A stretch of 10,435 nt of DNA from Nitrospirota bacterium (GTDB lineage: Bacteria; Nitrospirota; Thermodesulfovibrionia; UBA6902; BMS3Bbin08). Positions 1 through 5,558 of this stretch are shown in pieces. The number at the start of each line of letters is the position of its first letter. Positions within the stretch are counted from its first letter, which is position 1. A program made the position numbers and the translations under genes. The DNA is taken from positions 1 to 10,435 of the forward strand of contig JACQXH010000066.1 in the NCBI GenBank assembly GCA_016208845.1. Direction: 5' to 3'. The notes under the pieces are model-generated. The model was not told the DNA's origin and made no database searches. It was given only the letters and a program-made list of their open reading frames with translations.

Positions 1-1277
1 TCAGCGGCCTGCGAGGCCTTTTCCTGCATGTTCATTTTATGGCTGAGTTTTGCTACCACACCGTCCTGTGAGAGGATCAGTCCTCTCGTCGCGCTCACTG
101 CTGATTTGGCATCCTGAAGCATCTTTATCTCGTCCTGTGCCTCTAACTTTTTCAATCCTTTTCCCAAATTTTTCGTAACTGACTCCATTAGATCAAAGCT
201 CTTTTTAATTTCATCTGCTATGCGTTCAATATCCTTCTGTGACATTGCAATGAATAACCTTGTCGTTAACCCGTCCAAAGACATGCCGAGTGAAAGAAGC
301 TCGGCATTGGCTGCCAGGACATTGTTTGAAACATTTACCTGAAAAAGATTCCCCTGCTGTGCGTCGGTCTCTACCTTGTATTTTTCGCTGTCAGTGGTTA
401 TTTCCTGTTCAATTATAAGCAGGACCACTGAAAGCCTCTCCCCGATCTCCTTTTTGACCTTCTCGTAATTTTCTATTGTATCCCCTTCTGATTCTCCTGT
501 TGTGGAAGGCTTGAGCTTGATAAGCTCCGCCATCTTTTCTTTAATAATGTTTATATCGTTGGAGATATTCTTGGTCCTCTTGAAATATTCGTTCTGGGAT
601 ATCTTGTTTGTTATTACAGTGATCTTGCCTGAGGCAATTATAAGCCCTTTTTTGTCTTTAGCCGACTCTATTTCTGCGGCCACTACCTGCAGATCCTTCA
701 GCGAGGTGAGTAATTGCTGTACGGTCTTGACGTCCGTTGTAATGGTCTGTGTTGCATCCAGTGAGGCAATAAAGTGTGCCGAGCGGTTAAGCTGGAGGCT
801 TCTCACCTTCTTGTCCATCTCATTTAATTTATTTGATGATTCCTTTAATTTCTGAGCAACAGTTTTATTTGCGCTCTCAGCATCCTCCTCAGCCTGAAGC
901 CTCGCCCCTGTTGTGTCAATAAGTTCAGCGGCTGTTTTTTTCAGCTCTTCATACGCCGTCATGGAAGTATTGCCTGCCAGGGCCGCAAGGGAGTCCTGTG
1001 CGTCTTTAACGCCTCTCAAAGACGTTTCAGCTTCTTTCCGGTATGCGTTATATTCCTCTTTATGTCTTGATGCGCTTACCCTGATCAGGTTGGCAGTAAC
1101 TTCCTGTACTGTTTTTTGAAATTCAACGGTTCTCATCTGATAGGGCGTACTGCGTTCCGTAAGGTAGGAGAGTTTGCTCTTAACAAAGCCCATGCCGATA
1201 ATGCTTGTGGCAGAAACAGCCGCTACGATCACAAGCACGATAACGACATTCAATGTTAATTTTGTTTTAATAGTCAT
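1..1277 (-). CDS. Membrane-anchored sensor with long helical ectodomain, chemoreceptor-like, 3' end outside window
   Basis: The reading frame is open from ATG 1277 to the left edge, giving 425 codons with no stop. The start MTIKTKLTLNVVIVLVIVAA contains one membrane segment (about residues 8-30). Everything after it is polar, charged and heptad-like, as in helical-bundle ectodomains of methyl-accepting chemotaxis proteins and TorS-type sensors. No second membrane segment, HAMP or signalling domain is reached by residue 425, so the output type (chemoreceptor, kinase or cyclase) cannot be read. A typical four-helix-bundle sensor is only about 150 residues, so this one is unusually long, perhaps two stacked bundles. 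A weak AGGGG Shine-Dalgarno (1287-1291) lies 9 bases before the ATG. The gene is last of a minus-strand run with a rhodanese and two binding proteins, so it may read a signal delivered by those proteins. The membrane-sensor call is firm; the chemoreceptor call is tentative. Confidence 0.75.
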   Translation of the reverse strand, partial: MTIKTKLTLNVVIVLVIVAAVSATSIIGMGFVKSKLSYLTERSTPYQMRTVEFQKTVQEVTANLIRVSASRHKEEYNAYRKEAETSLRGVKDAQDSLAALAGNTSMTAYEELKKTAAELIDTTGARLQAEEDAESANKTVAQKLKESSNKLNEMDKKVRSLQLNRSAHFIASLDATQTITTDVKTVQQLLTSLKDLQVVAAEIESAKDKKGLIIASGKITVITNKISQNEYFKRTKNISNDINIIKEKMAELIKLKPSTTGESEGDTIENYEKVKKEIGERLSVVLLIIEQEITTDSEKYKVETDAQQGNLFQVNVSNNVLAANAELLSLGMSLDGLTTRLFIAMSQKDIERIADEIKKSFDLMESVTKNLGKGLKKLEAQDEIKMLQDAKSAVSATRGLILSQDGVVAKLSHKMNMQEKASQAA

Positions 1278-1286
1278 ATTCAATAA

Positions 1287-1327
1287 CCCCTGGAAACAAG
1301 GGGCCTGAGAATAGACCCCTTGTTCCC
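1287..1327 (-). promoter_or_regulatory. Strong hairpin directly before the sensor gene's Shine-Dalgarno, with a possible alternative pairing
   Basis: In the minus-strand transcript, GGGAACAAGGGG (1327-1316) pairs with CCCCTTGTTTCC (1303-1292) over 12 base pairs, 11 Watson-Crick and one G-U, with a 12-base loop. The 3' arm lies directly next to the AGGGG Shine-Dalgarno (1291-1287). The CCCCT that starts this arm could instead pair with AGGGG across a 7-base loop. Formation of the large stem would free the ribosome site and its loss would hide it. No U-tract follows, so it is not an ordinary terminator. Function is inferred from the arrangement only. Confidence 0.4.
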
Positions 1328-1334
1328 AATCTTG

Positions 1335-1402
1335 TAACTACTCAGGTTGTTTAGACCATTAGTCTGTAGTCTGTTAGCTAAAAGACTAAATACCTACAGA
1401 CT
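1335..1402. repeat. Palindromic dispersed intergenic repeat, copy A
   Basis: The core CTCAGGTTGTTTAG (1341-1354) and a nearby GTAGTCTG (1366-1373) recur in reverse orientation at 3704-3717 and 3693-3700. This copy also contains the perfect 9-base inverted repeat AGTCTGTAG (1361-1369) / CTACAGACT (1394-1402) and TTAGTCT / AGACTAA (1359-1365 / 1383-1389). It lies between the rhodanese and the sensor gene. Two copies in one window, both intergenic, suggest a genome-wide repeat family. Confidence 0.6.
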
Positions 1403-1418
1403 ATCCACCTAAGCAGTA

Positions 1419-1733
1419 TTACTCTGTCGGATAACCCTTACTCTTCCAGTCAGGCATGCCGTCTCTGTACCAGTTAAGTTTCTTGAAGCCCAGATGCTGA
1501 AGCATAAGGGCCGCCCGGGGGGAACGGGGGCATTTAACTCCGTTGCAATAAAGCACATATTCTTTTTCCTTGTCAAGGCCGTCAGCCAGCCCAGGGTTTT
1601 TCTGCAGGTCATCAGAAGGCAGAAGCTGGGCGCCTTCGATCCTCTCAGTGTCATACTGCATCTTGTTGCGGGTATCAAGAATAACGGCCTTTTTCGATTT
1701 CCACAATTCATGAACCCTCCTTCTTGCAATCAA
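1419..1733 (-). CDS. Single-domain rhodanese-like sulfurtransferase
   Basis: The 104-residue product carries one rhodanese domain: VILDTRN near residue 18, then IEGAQLLPSDDL, the active-site stretch YCNGVKCPRSPRAA, and the C-terminal GMPDWKSKGYP. The cysteine of the YCNG segment is the expected persulfide-forming residue; a second cysteine follows four residues later, as in the CNGxxC subgroup. The start is a TTG codon at 1733, 18 bases after the stop of the upstream binding protein and in the same frame. No ATG exists in this frame near the N-terminus. A later in-frame TTG (about 1707) sits behind a good AAGGAGG but would remove the first helix. No signal peptide is visible, so a cytoplasmic site is expected. 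Tight spacing implies co-transcription with the binding proteins, which suggests sulfur-related chemistry; substrate unknown. Confidence 0.8.
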   Translation of the reverse strand: MIARRRVHELWKSKKAVILDTRNKMQYDTERIEGAQLLPSDDLQKNPGLADGLDKEKEYVLYCNGVKCPRSPRAALMLQHLGFKKLNWYRDGMPDWKSKGYPTE

Positions 1734-1751
1734 ACCGCCTAATGGCAGTTC

Positions 1752-2513
1752 TTATTGTTTTATATACTTTTGCCCGTCTCCTTTTATAAAGTCCAGAAGT
1801 TTCTGTATTTCAGGAGAAGGGTCTACCTTGGTAACCACTATGATAGGACTTATTACATCAGGAGTTTCAGGGATGTTCACCGAGGCGTCTGCTATACCCA
1901 GAGGGTTGATACCTATGGACTCAGGCATTCCAGCCACTGTGTCTCTTATGTTCGCATAGTCTGTGGCATCAAGGATGTCCTTTGCCACAGATTCGCTGTC
2001 AAGCATCTCTTTTGTAAAGAGGGCATTTTGCCCCGGAGATGCCTTGCCCCAGACCACAATGACAGGCATATCCTTGCCTCCAACATCTTTCCAGTTCGTT
2101 ATTTTGCCTGTGAATATTCCCTTGAGCTGTTCTTTAGAGAGTTTTTTGACCGGGTTGTCCTTGTGGGTAATAACGACAGTCTTGTTCTTCGCTATTACTG
2201 TCTGCCGCAGGGTTGCCGGATCAATATTGACCCCGTCCTGTCCTGCGCCCTTTATCATGCTTTCAAGCGAGTGAGCGGCCGTTGCAATATCTGCCCTTCC
2301 CTGAACGAGTTCAATAAGGCCTCTCTTTGGCGAACTCTGTATTATATTGAGCGTAATCCCTGCCGCCTTTTCAGTATACGGCGCAAGAGGCTTAAATACA
2401 GTATTTATTGCCGCACCTCCGCCATTGACTCTAATCTCACCTCCTAAGGCCATAACACTGCTTCCAAGAAGCAATATAATGGTAGTAAAAAAGAATACAC
2501 TGCGCTTTGACAT
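1752..2513 (-). CDS. Exported PstS-like periplasmic binding protein (paralog 1)
   Basis: The 253-residue protein begins with a signal peptide (charged MSKR, then a hydrophobic stretch to about residue 22), then a PBP-like type 2 solute-binding domain. The family signature LSKEQLKGIFTGKITNWKDVGG lies near residues 125-146. In phosphate-binding PstS this is followed by an R-x-x-S-G-T segment that coordinates phosphate; here the equivalent is WGKASPGQNALF (155-166), so that ligand set is not conserved. Where PstS has an Asp ligand in its VDFxxSD segment, this protein has ADIATAAHS with His81. A strong GGAGG sits about 10 bases before the ATG. It is paralogous to the gene at 2687-3454 and lies 18 bases before the rhodanese. 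No ABC permease or ATPase is present. The ligand is probably not phosphate; another small anion is a guess. Confidence 0.85.
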   Translation of the reverse strand: MSKRSVFFFTTIILLLGSSVMALGGEIRVNGGGAAINTVFKPLAPYTEKAAGITLNIIQSSPKRGLIELVQGRADIATAAHSLESMIKGAGQDGVNIDPATLRQTVIAKNKTVVITHKDNPVKKLSKEQLKGIFTGKITNWKDVGGKDMPVIVVWGKASPGQNALFTKEMLDSESVAKDILDATDYANIRDTVAGMPESIGINPLGIADASVNIPETPDVISPIIVVTKVDPSPEIQKLLDFIKGDGQKYIKQ

Positions 2514-2587
2514 TTCCCTTTCACCTCCGTCAGTATTTATTTCGCGGCAATCTGCTGAAATCTATTTATCCTATGCGAATTAACTAT

Positions 2588-2652
2588 CGGCATTTTGCCG
2601 GTATAACTTTAAACCCGACGACATCCTGAAGGCAGTTGTCTGCTGTCAGGAT
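2588..2652 (-). terminator. Intergenic hairpins between the two binding-protein genes
   Basis: Two inverted repeats occupy this 173-base gap. ATCCTGA (2623-2629) pairs with TCAGGAT (2646-2652), with inner GCAG / CTGC closing on a TTGT loop. Further down the minus transcript, CGGCA (2588-2592) pairs with TGCCG (2596-2600). The larger one starts about 35 bases after the stop of paralog 2. Neither is followed by a U-tract, so they may shape mRNA ends or stability and not act as a full terminator. Confidence 0.3.
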
Positions 2653-2686
2653 CGTAACTCACAACTGATGACTGATAACTTTATTT

Positions 2687-3454
2687 TCATTTCTTGATAT
2701 ATTTCTGGCCCTCGCCCTTTATGTAGTCAATGAGTTTCTGTACCTCTGCTGAGGGAGTGCCGATCGTAAATATATTTATTGATTTTGTCTTTGCCTCCGG
2801 CGCCTCAGGGGCCTTGACATATGCATCTATCATACTGGCAGGAAGATAACCGATTGCCTCCGGAAGGGACGCCAGGGTTTGTTTTACATCATCCATAGTG
2901 CTTACCTCAAGTATATTCTTTGTCACCGGCTCTTTATCAAGCATTGTCTCAATAAATTGATTATTGCTTGCCTCAAGGAGCTTGGCCCAGATTAATAGTA
3001 CAGGAGCATCATTTCCTCCCGCGTCCTTCCAGTTTTCGATCTTGCCTGTAAACAGCCCTTTTATCTGTTCTTTGGATAGTTTTGAGACAGGGTTTTCCTT
3101 GTGGACCGTTATTAAATAGCTTTTTGGCGCTTCAACATTTGTCTCATGAAAGGCCTTCGGGTCTTTAACTTCATAGCCTTCTTTTTTCAGCAGGCCGATA
3201 AGTTCGTCTGTTGTATGTGCCCCCATTGCGGCATCTACCTTTCCGCCATCAAGTTCCTTCATCGCAGCCTTGCTGCCATAATTGAAAATCGTTAAATTTA
3301 TCCCTGTGGCTTTTTCAAAATGTTCTTCAATGGGTGTTAAGATCGCCGCTGAAGCAGTAGTCCCGGCCCCGACCTTGATCTCAACTGCAAAAGCGCTGAT
3401 ACCTCCTGTCATTAAAAGCATTACAGCGATGAAAATCATGCTCATTTTCTTCAT
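2687..3454 (-). CDS. Exported PstS-like periplasmic binding protein (paralog 2)
   Basis: The 255-residue protein has a clear signal peptide ending AFA (about residue 23), then a PBP-like type 2 domain. It shares the block KLSKEQIKGLFTGKIENWKD with paralog 1 and the same C-terminus (EGQKYIKK against DGQKYIKQ). The N-terminal GAGTTASAAILTP resembles the PstS GAG-T segment. The phosphate-coordinating R-x-x-S-G-T is replaced by IWAKLLEASNNQF (155-167), and the region of the PstS Asp ligand reads VDAAMGAHT with His80. The same His thus appears in both paralogs. GGAGG lies 6 bases before the ATG. This is the first gene of the minus-strand run, directly downstream of a sigma-54-like and a sigma-70-like promoter candidate. 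A duplication that kept the fold and changed the pocket fits best. Confidence 0.85.
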   Translation of the reverse strand: MKKMSMIFIAVMLLMTGGISAFAVEIKVGAGTTASAAILTPIEEHFEKATGINLTIFNYGSKAAMKELDGGKVDAAMGAHTTDELIGLLKKEGYEVKDPKAFHETNVEAPKSYLITVHKENPVSKLSKEQIKGLFTGKIENWKDAGGNDAPVLLIWAKLLEASNNQFIETMLDKEPVTKNILEVSTMDDVKQTLASLPEAIGYLPASMIDAYVKAPEAPEAKTKSINIFTIGTPSAEVQKLIDYIKGEGQKYIKK

Positions 3455-3480
3455 GTCTTTCCTCCTCCTGTCTACTTTTT

Positions 3481-3531
3481 ACGTGCTGCCTGGTAAGCCA
3501 GCTTTACACGTTAAATTAGAAAAGTTCTCAA
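3481..3531 (-). promoter_or_regulatory. Sigma-70-like promoter with a palindrome over its -10, upstream of binding protein paralog 2
   Basis: On the minus strand TTGAGA (3531-3526), a 17-base spacer and TGTAAA (3508-3503) match the -35 and -10 consensus at 5 and 4 of 6 positions. The -10 lies in a nested inverted repeat: ACGTG (3481-3485) / CACGT (3507-3511) around CTGG / CCAG. This could be an operator or a leader hairpin. Transcription would begin near 3496, some 40 bases before the start codon. Confidence 0.35.
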
Positions 3532-3571
3532 TTAGTTGCAATTATAATCGGCAATTCATTTGAAATACTTT

Positions 3572-3588
3572 AGCACTGAACCCGCCAA
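3572..3588 (-). promoter_or_regulatory. Sigma-54 (-24/-12) promoter candidate for the binding-protein operon
   Basis: The minus strand reads TTGGCGGGTTCAGTGCT. The invariant GG (3586-3585) and GC (3574-3573) are separated by exactly 10 bases, and the flanking TTGGC and TGCT match the known YTGGCACG-N4-TTGCW consensus at most positions. Transcription would start near 3561, about 107 bases before the paralog 2 ATG. A sigma-54 activator gene lies in the same neighbourhood (5559-6852). The match is by eye and such sites do occur by chance. Confidence 0.45.
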
Positions 3589-3640
3589 TTGCAAAATCGT
3601 ATTTAATATCAACTGGCTGTTGCCCAAATAGGAACTTATG

Positions 3641-3717
3641 CTTCGACAGGCTCAGCATGACAGAAAAAAGTCAATACCTTCAAGTTACCTGACAGACTAC
3701 GGACTAAACAACCTGAG
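3641..3717. repeat. Dispersed repeats in the divergent intergenic region (copy B)
   Basis: CTTCGACAGGCTCAGCATGA (3641-3660) resembles both inner arms of the element at 5251-5418. CAGACTAC (3693-3700) and CTAAACAACCTGAG (3704-3717) are the reverse complement of the copy at 1341-1373, with a shorter gap between the two blocks. The repeat ends a few bases before the -10-like element of the kinase gene. The remainder of this gap holds only the promoter candidates listed separately. Confidence 0.55.
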
Positions 3718-3721
3718 CAGT

Positions 3722-3732
3722 TATGATAAAAT
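3722..3732 (+). promoter_or_regulatory. -10 element placing the start site at the kinase ATG (leaderless candidate)
   Basis: TATGAT (3722-3727) overlaps TAAAAT (3727-3732), the latter preceded by TGA in extended -10 spacing. Either would begin transcription within a few bases of the ATG at 3738. No Shine-Dalgarno precedes that ATG (ATAAGCCATG) and no convincing -35 is visible. Together this suggests a leaderless or near-leaderless mRNA. Confidence 0.35.
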
Positions 3733-3737
3733 AAGCC

Positions 3738-5165
3738 ATGATCAAGAGTTTCTTTAAACCATCGCTTTACAAAAAACTTGTTGCAATGATGCTGTTCCTT
3801 AGCCTTAGCCTCATCGCAATACTTGTTTTTCTTTATTACCAGACTGAGAAGTCCCTGTACAATGAGTTCGAACACAGGACCTCCGAACTTTCCAAGGCAA
3901 TACAAATTGGATTAGCAAAGGCCACGAGCAGCAATATAATGGAAGAGAAGCGCCTTCAGGATTATCTTAAGAAGCTTAATGTAAAGGGACTGAAAGAAAT
4001 TTCCGTTATCAGCACATCAGACCGGATAGTTGCGAGCACCAACCCAAAGGACATCGGCAAATGGGTCACAAAGAGCAAGAAGGAGCTGATCTTCAAGGCT
4101 GAGCTCGGCCAGCCGGTCACTGGCGAAGGGCAGGTCTATAACGTGATCATTCCTGTAGTATCTGACAATAAGCAGATGGGATATATCTCTCTGACACTGA
4201 ACACGGAGGACTTTTCTGTTTTCCTGCAGACAAGCGCTGTAAGAAGAATAATTGCGGCCTCGATAATATTCGGCATCGGGATCGTGCTCGCTGTTTTTCT
4301 TGCGAGGAAATACACAAAACCAATTGAAAAGGTCGTGGATGCGGCGAACAAAGTTGCATCAGGCAACCTGGACCAGGAGCTGGATACGAGCAGAAAGGAC
4401 GAGATAGGCGAGCTCTCCCGCAGTTTCAATTTTATGGTGGAGAAGCTGAGAGAGGAGCGGGAGCTGAAGGACAAGCTGCGAAAGGCAGAACACTTTGCAG
4501 GCATAGGACAGGTAGCGCAAAGCATTGCTCACGTAATAAAAAATCCCCTGAACTTTATAAGTCTTTCCATTGACCATATGAAAGACAGTTACAGGCCCTG
4601 CAATCCGGATGACGCGGAAAAGTTTGAGTCCCTCGTTCTTAATATGAAAAATGAAATTCAAAGACTCAGCAGGTTTGCGGAGAGTTTTCTGGGCTATGGC
4701 AAACCCTTTGAGCTGACCCTGAGAAGCGCAAACATCGGGAAGATCATCGAAGATGTTGTTGAACTTGTTTCGGTAAGGGCCCAAAAAAGCAATATAGCAA
4801 TTAAAAAAGAACACGGGGCCTCTCCGGATCTTTCGATCGACCCGGAATTTATAAAGACATGCATATATAATATTATCATCAATGCGTTTGAGGCCATGCC
4901 CGGCGGAGGCACGCTTTTCATAAAGACGCAGGGATCAGATTCTAAATTCCACCTGTCTGTTGAGGACACAGGGTCAGGGGTCGCGGAAAATATTCAATCA
5001 AAAATCTTTGAACCTTTTTTTACTACAAAAAGCAGGGGGCTTGGACTCGGACTTTCATTGACCAAGAGGATCATTGAAGAGCATGGGGGCAGGATATTGC
5101 TGGAAAGCAGAGAAGGCAGGGGGAGCGTTGTGACCATTGTTCTTCCTATGGAAAGGAAAAAATAA
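3738..5165 (+). CDS. Membrane sensor histidine kinase (CACHE-like sensor, HAMP, HisKA, HATPase)
   Basis: The 475-residue kinase has membrane segments at about 14-34 and 171-189 enclosing a periplasmic sensor of about 135 residues. The stretch SVISTSDRIVASTNPKDIG (89-107) is typical of single-CACHE domains. A HAMP linker (about 190-242) leads to the dimerisation domain with H-box AHVIKNPLN (phospho-His265), then an ATPase domain with N-box NIIINAFEAMPGGG (Asn382), G1 box DTGSGV (Asp410), F box EPFFTT and G2 box GLGLGLSLTKRI. The acidic residue that normally follows the phospho-His is Val266, which may weaken phosphotransfer chemistry. The domain order and NtrB-like catalytic core fit a partner for a sigma-54 activator, and one follows on the same strand, separated by repeats. 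The gene diverges from the binding-protein operon. The ligand is unknown. Confidence 0.92.
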   Translation: MIKSFFKPSLYKKLVAMMLFLSLSLIAILVFLYYQTEKSLYNEFEHRTSELSKAIQIGLAKATSSNIMEEKRLQDYLKKLNVKGLKEISVISTSDRIVASTNPKDIGKWVTKSKKELIFKAELGQPVTGEGQVYNVIIPVVSDNKQMGYISLTLNTEDFSVFLQTSAVRRIIAASIIFGIGIVLAVFLARKYTKPIEKVVDAANKVASGNLDQELDTSRKDEIGELSRSFNFMVEKLREERELKDKLRKAEHFAGIGQVAQSIAHVIKNPLNFISLSIDHMKDSYRPCNPDDAEKFESLVLNMKNEIQRLSRFAESFLGYGKPFELTLRSANIGKIIEDVVELVSVRAQKSNIAIKKEHGASPDLSIDPEFIKTCIYNIIINAFEAMPGGGTLFIKTQGSDSKFHLSVEDTGSGVAENIQSKIFEPFFTTKSRGLGLGLSLTKRIIEEHGGRILLESREGRGSVVTIVLPMERKK

Positions 5166-5167
5166 TT

Positions 5168-5237
5168 GACCACAGAGGGCTCAGAGAAAGACATTAATAG
5201 TAAAAAAAGACTCATTTTATTGTTCTTCTCTGTGCAC
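5168..5237. repeat. CCACAGAG-type imperfect inverted repeat, copy 1
   Basis: GACCACAGAG (5168-5177) and CTCAGAGAAAGAC are answered by TTCTTCTCTGTGCAC ending at 5237, forming an imperfect hairpin immediately after the kinase stop. Similar CCACAGAG / CTCTGTGG arms occur at 5457-5519 and 10013-10140, so this is one member of a repeat family. It may also serve as a transcript end for the kinase gene. Confidence 0.5.
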
Positions 5238-5250
5238 TATTTTATATAGT

Positions 5251-5418
5251 TAGGCTCTTACAAATGTCTTTGTTCGTCATTCCCGCGAAGGCGGGAATCC
5301 ATGGTTCGACAAGCTCACCATGACAACTGTCACCCTGAGCCTGTCGAAGGGTGGATTCCCGATTAAGACCTCGGGAATGACGGTAATGCAGAGTTTCTAA
5401 GACTTTTACAAGAAGCTA
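5251..5418. mobile_element. MITE-like element of nested inverted repeats with a possible TAGT target duplication
   Basis: The whole 168-base segment is one imperfect palindrome without coding capacity. Outer ends match as TAG-NN-TCTT-NN-AAA-N-GTCTT (5251-5270 and the complement of 5399-5418). Next come CGTCATTCCCG (5275-5285) / CGGGAATGACG (5372-5382), then CGGGAATCCA (5292-5301) / TGGATTCCCG (5352-5361), then inner arms 5305-5325 / 5328-5348. TAGT lies directly on both sides (5247-5250 and 5419-5422), as expected of a duplicated target. It sits between the kinase and its probable regulator and may have split their operon. It would need a transposase supplied elsewhere. Confidence 0.55.
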
Positions 5419-5456
5419 TAGTAATAGTATTTATGTTGCCATAATGAATAAATGGT

Positions 5457-5519
5457 GAGAACACAGATAACTTACATATTTTTTTAAAATATTCTCTGTA
5501 CCTCTGTGTTCTCTGTGGT
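5457..5519. repeat. CCACAGAG-type inverted repeat, copy 2
   Basis: GAGAACACAGA (5457-5467) and TCTGTGTTCTC (5503-5513) are a perfect 11-base inverted repeat; the right arm continues to CTCTGTGG (5511-5518). The interior is AT-rich, including a T7 run. It ends 40 bases before the response-regulator start. Apart from this and the two elements to its left, the gap between kinase and regulator contains no gene. Confidence 0.55.
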
Positions 5520-5558
5520 TTCCTATATTCATTATTTGAGTGGAAAGGGTGATTTGAG

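Noticed and set aside
1409..1729. ATG frame with a good AAGGAGG overlapping the rhodanese
   Set aside because: The translation has no rhodanese motifs or other domain, while the neighbouring frame encodes an intact rhodanese; it is a shadow frame.
1755..2447. Long plus-strand open frame (230 codons) over the first binding-protein gene
   Set aside because: It is antisense to a protein with a signal peptide, a strong ribosome site and clear family motifs; its own translation is rich in Cys, Arg and Tyr with no recognisable domain.
1752..3454. Part of a pst phosphate-uptake operon
   Set aside because: No pstC, pstA, pstB or phoU is present, and both proteins lack the phosphate-coordinating segment.
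3536..3594. TTGCAATT (3536-3543) / AATTGCAA (3587-3594) as an activator-binding pair
   Set aside because: The arms are only 8 AT-rich bases, 43 bases apart, and one lies at the -24 element, where activator sites are not expected; chance is likely.
5168..5519. CRISPR array in the repeat-rich gap
   Set aside because: The repeats are inverted and nested, not regularly spaced direct repeats with unique spacers.
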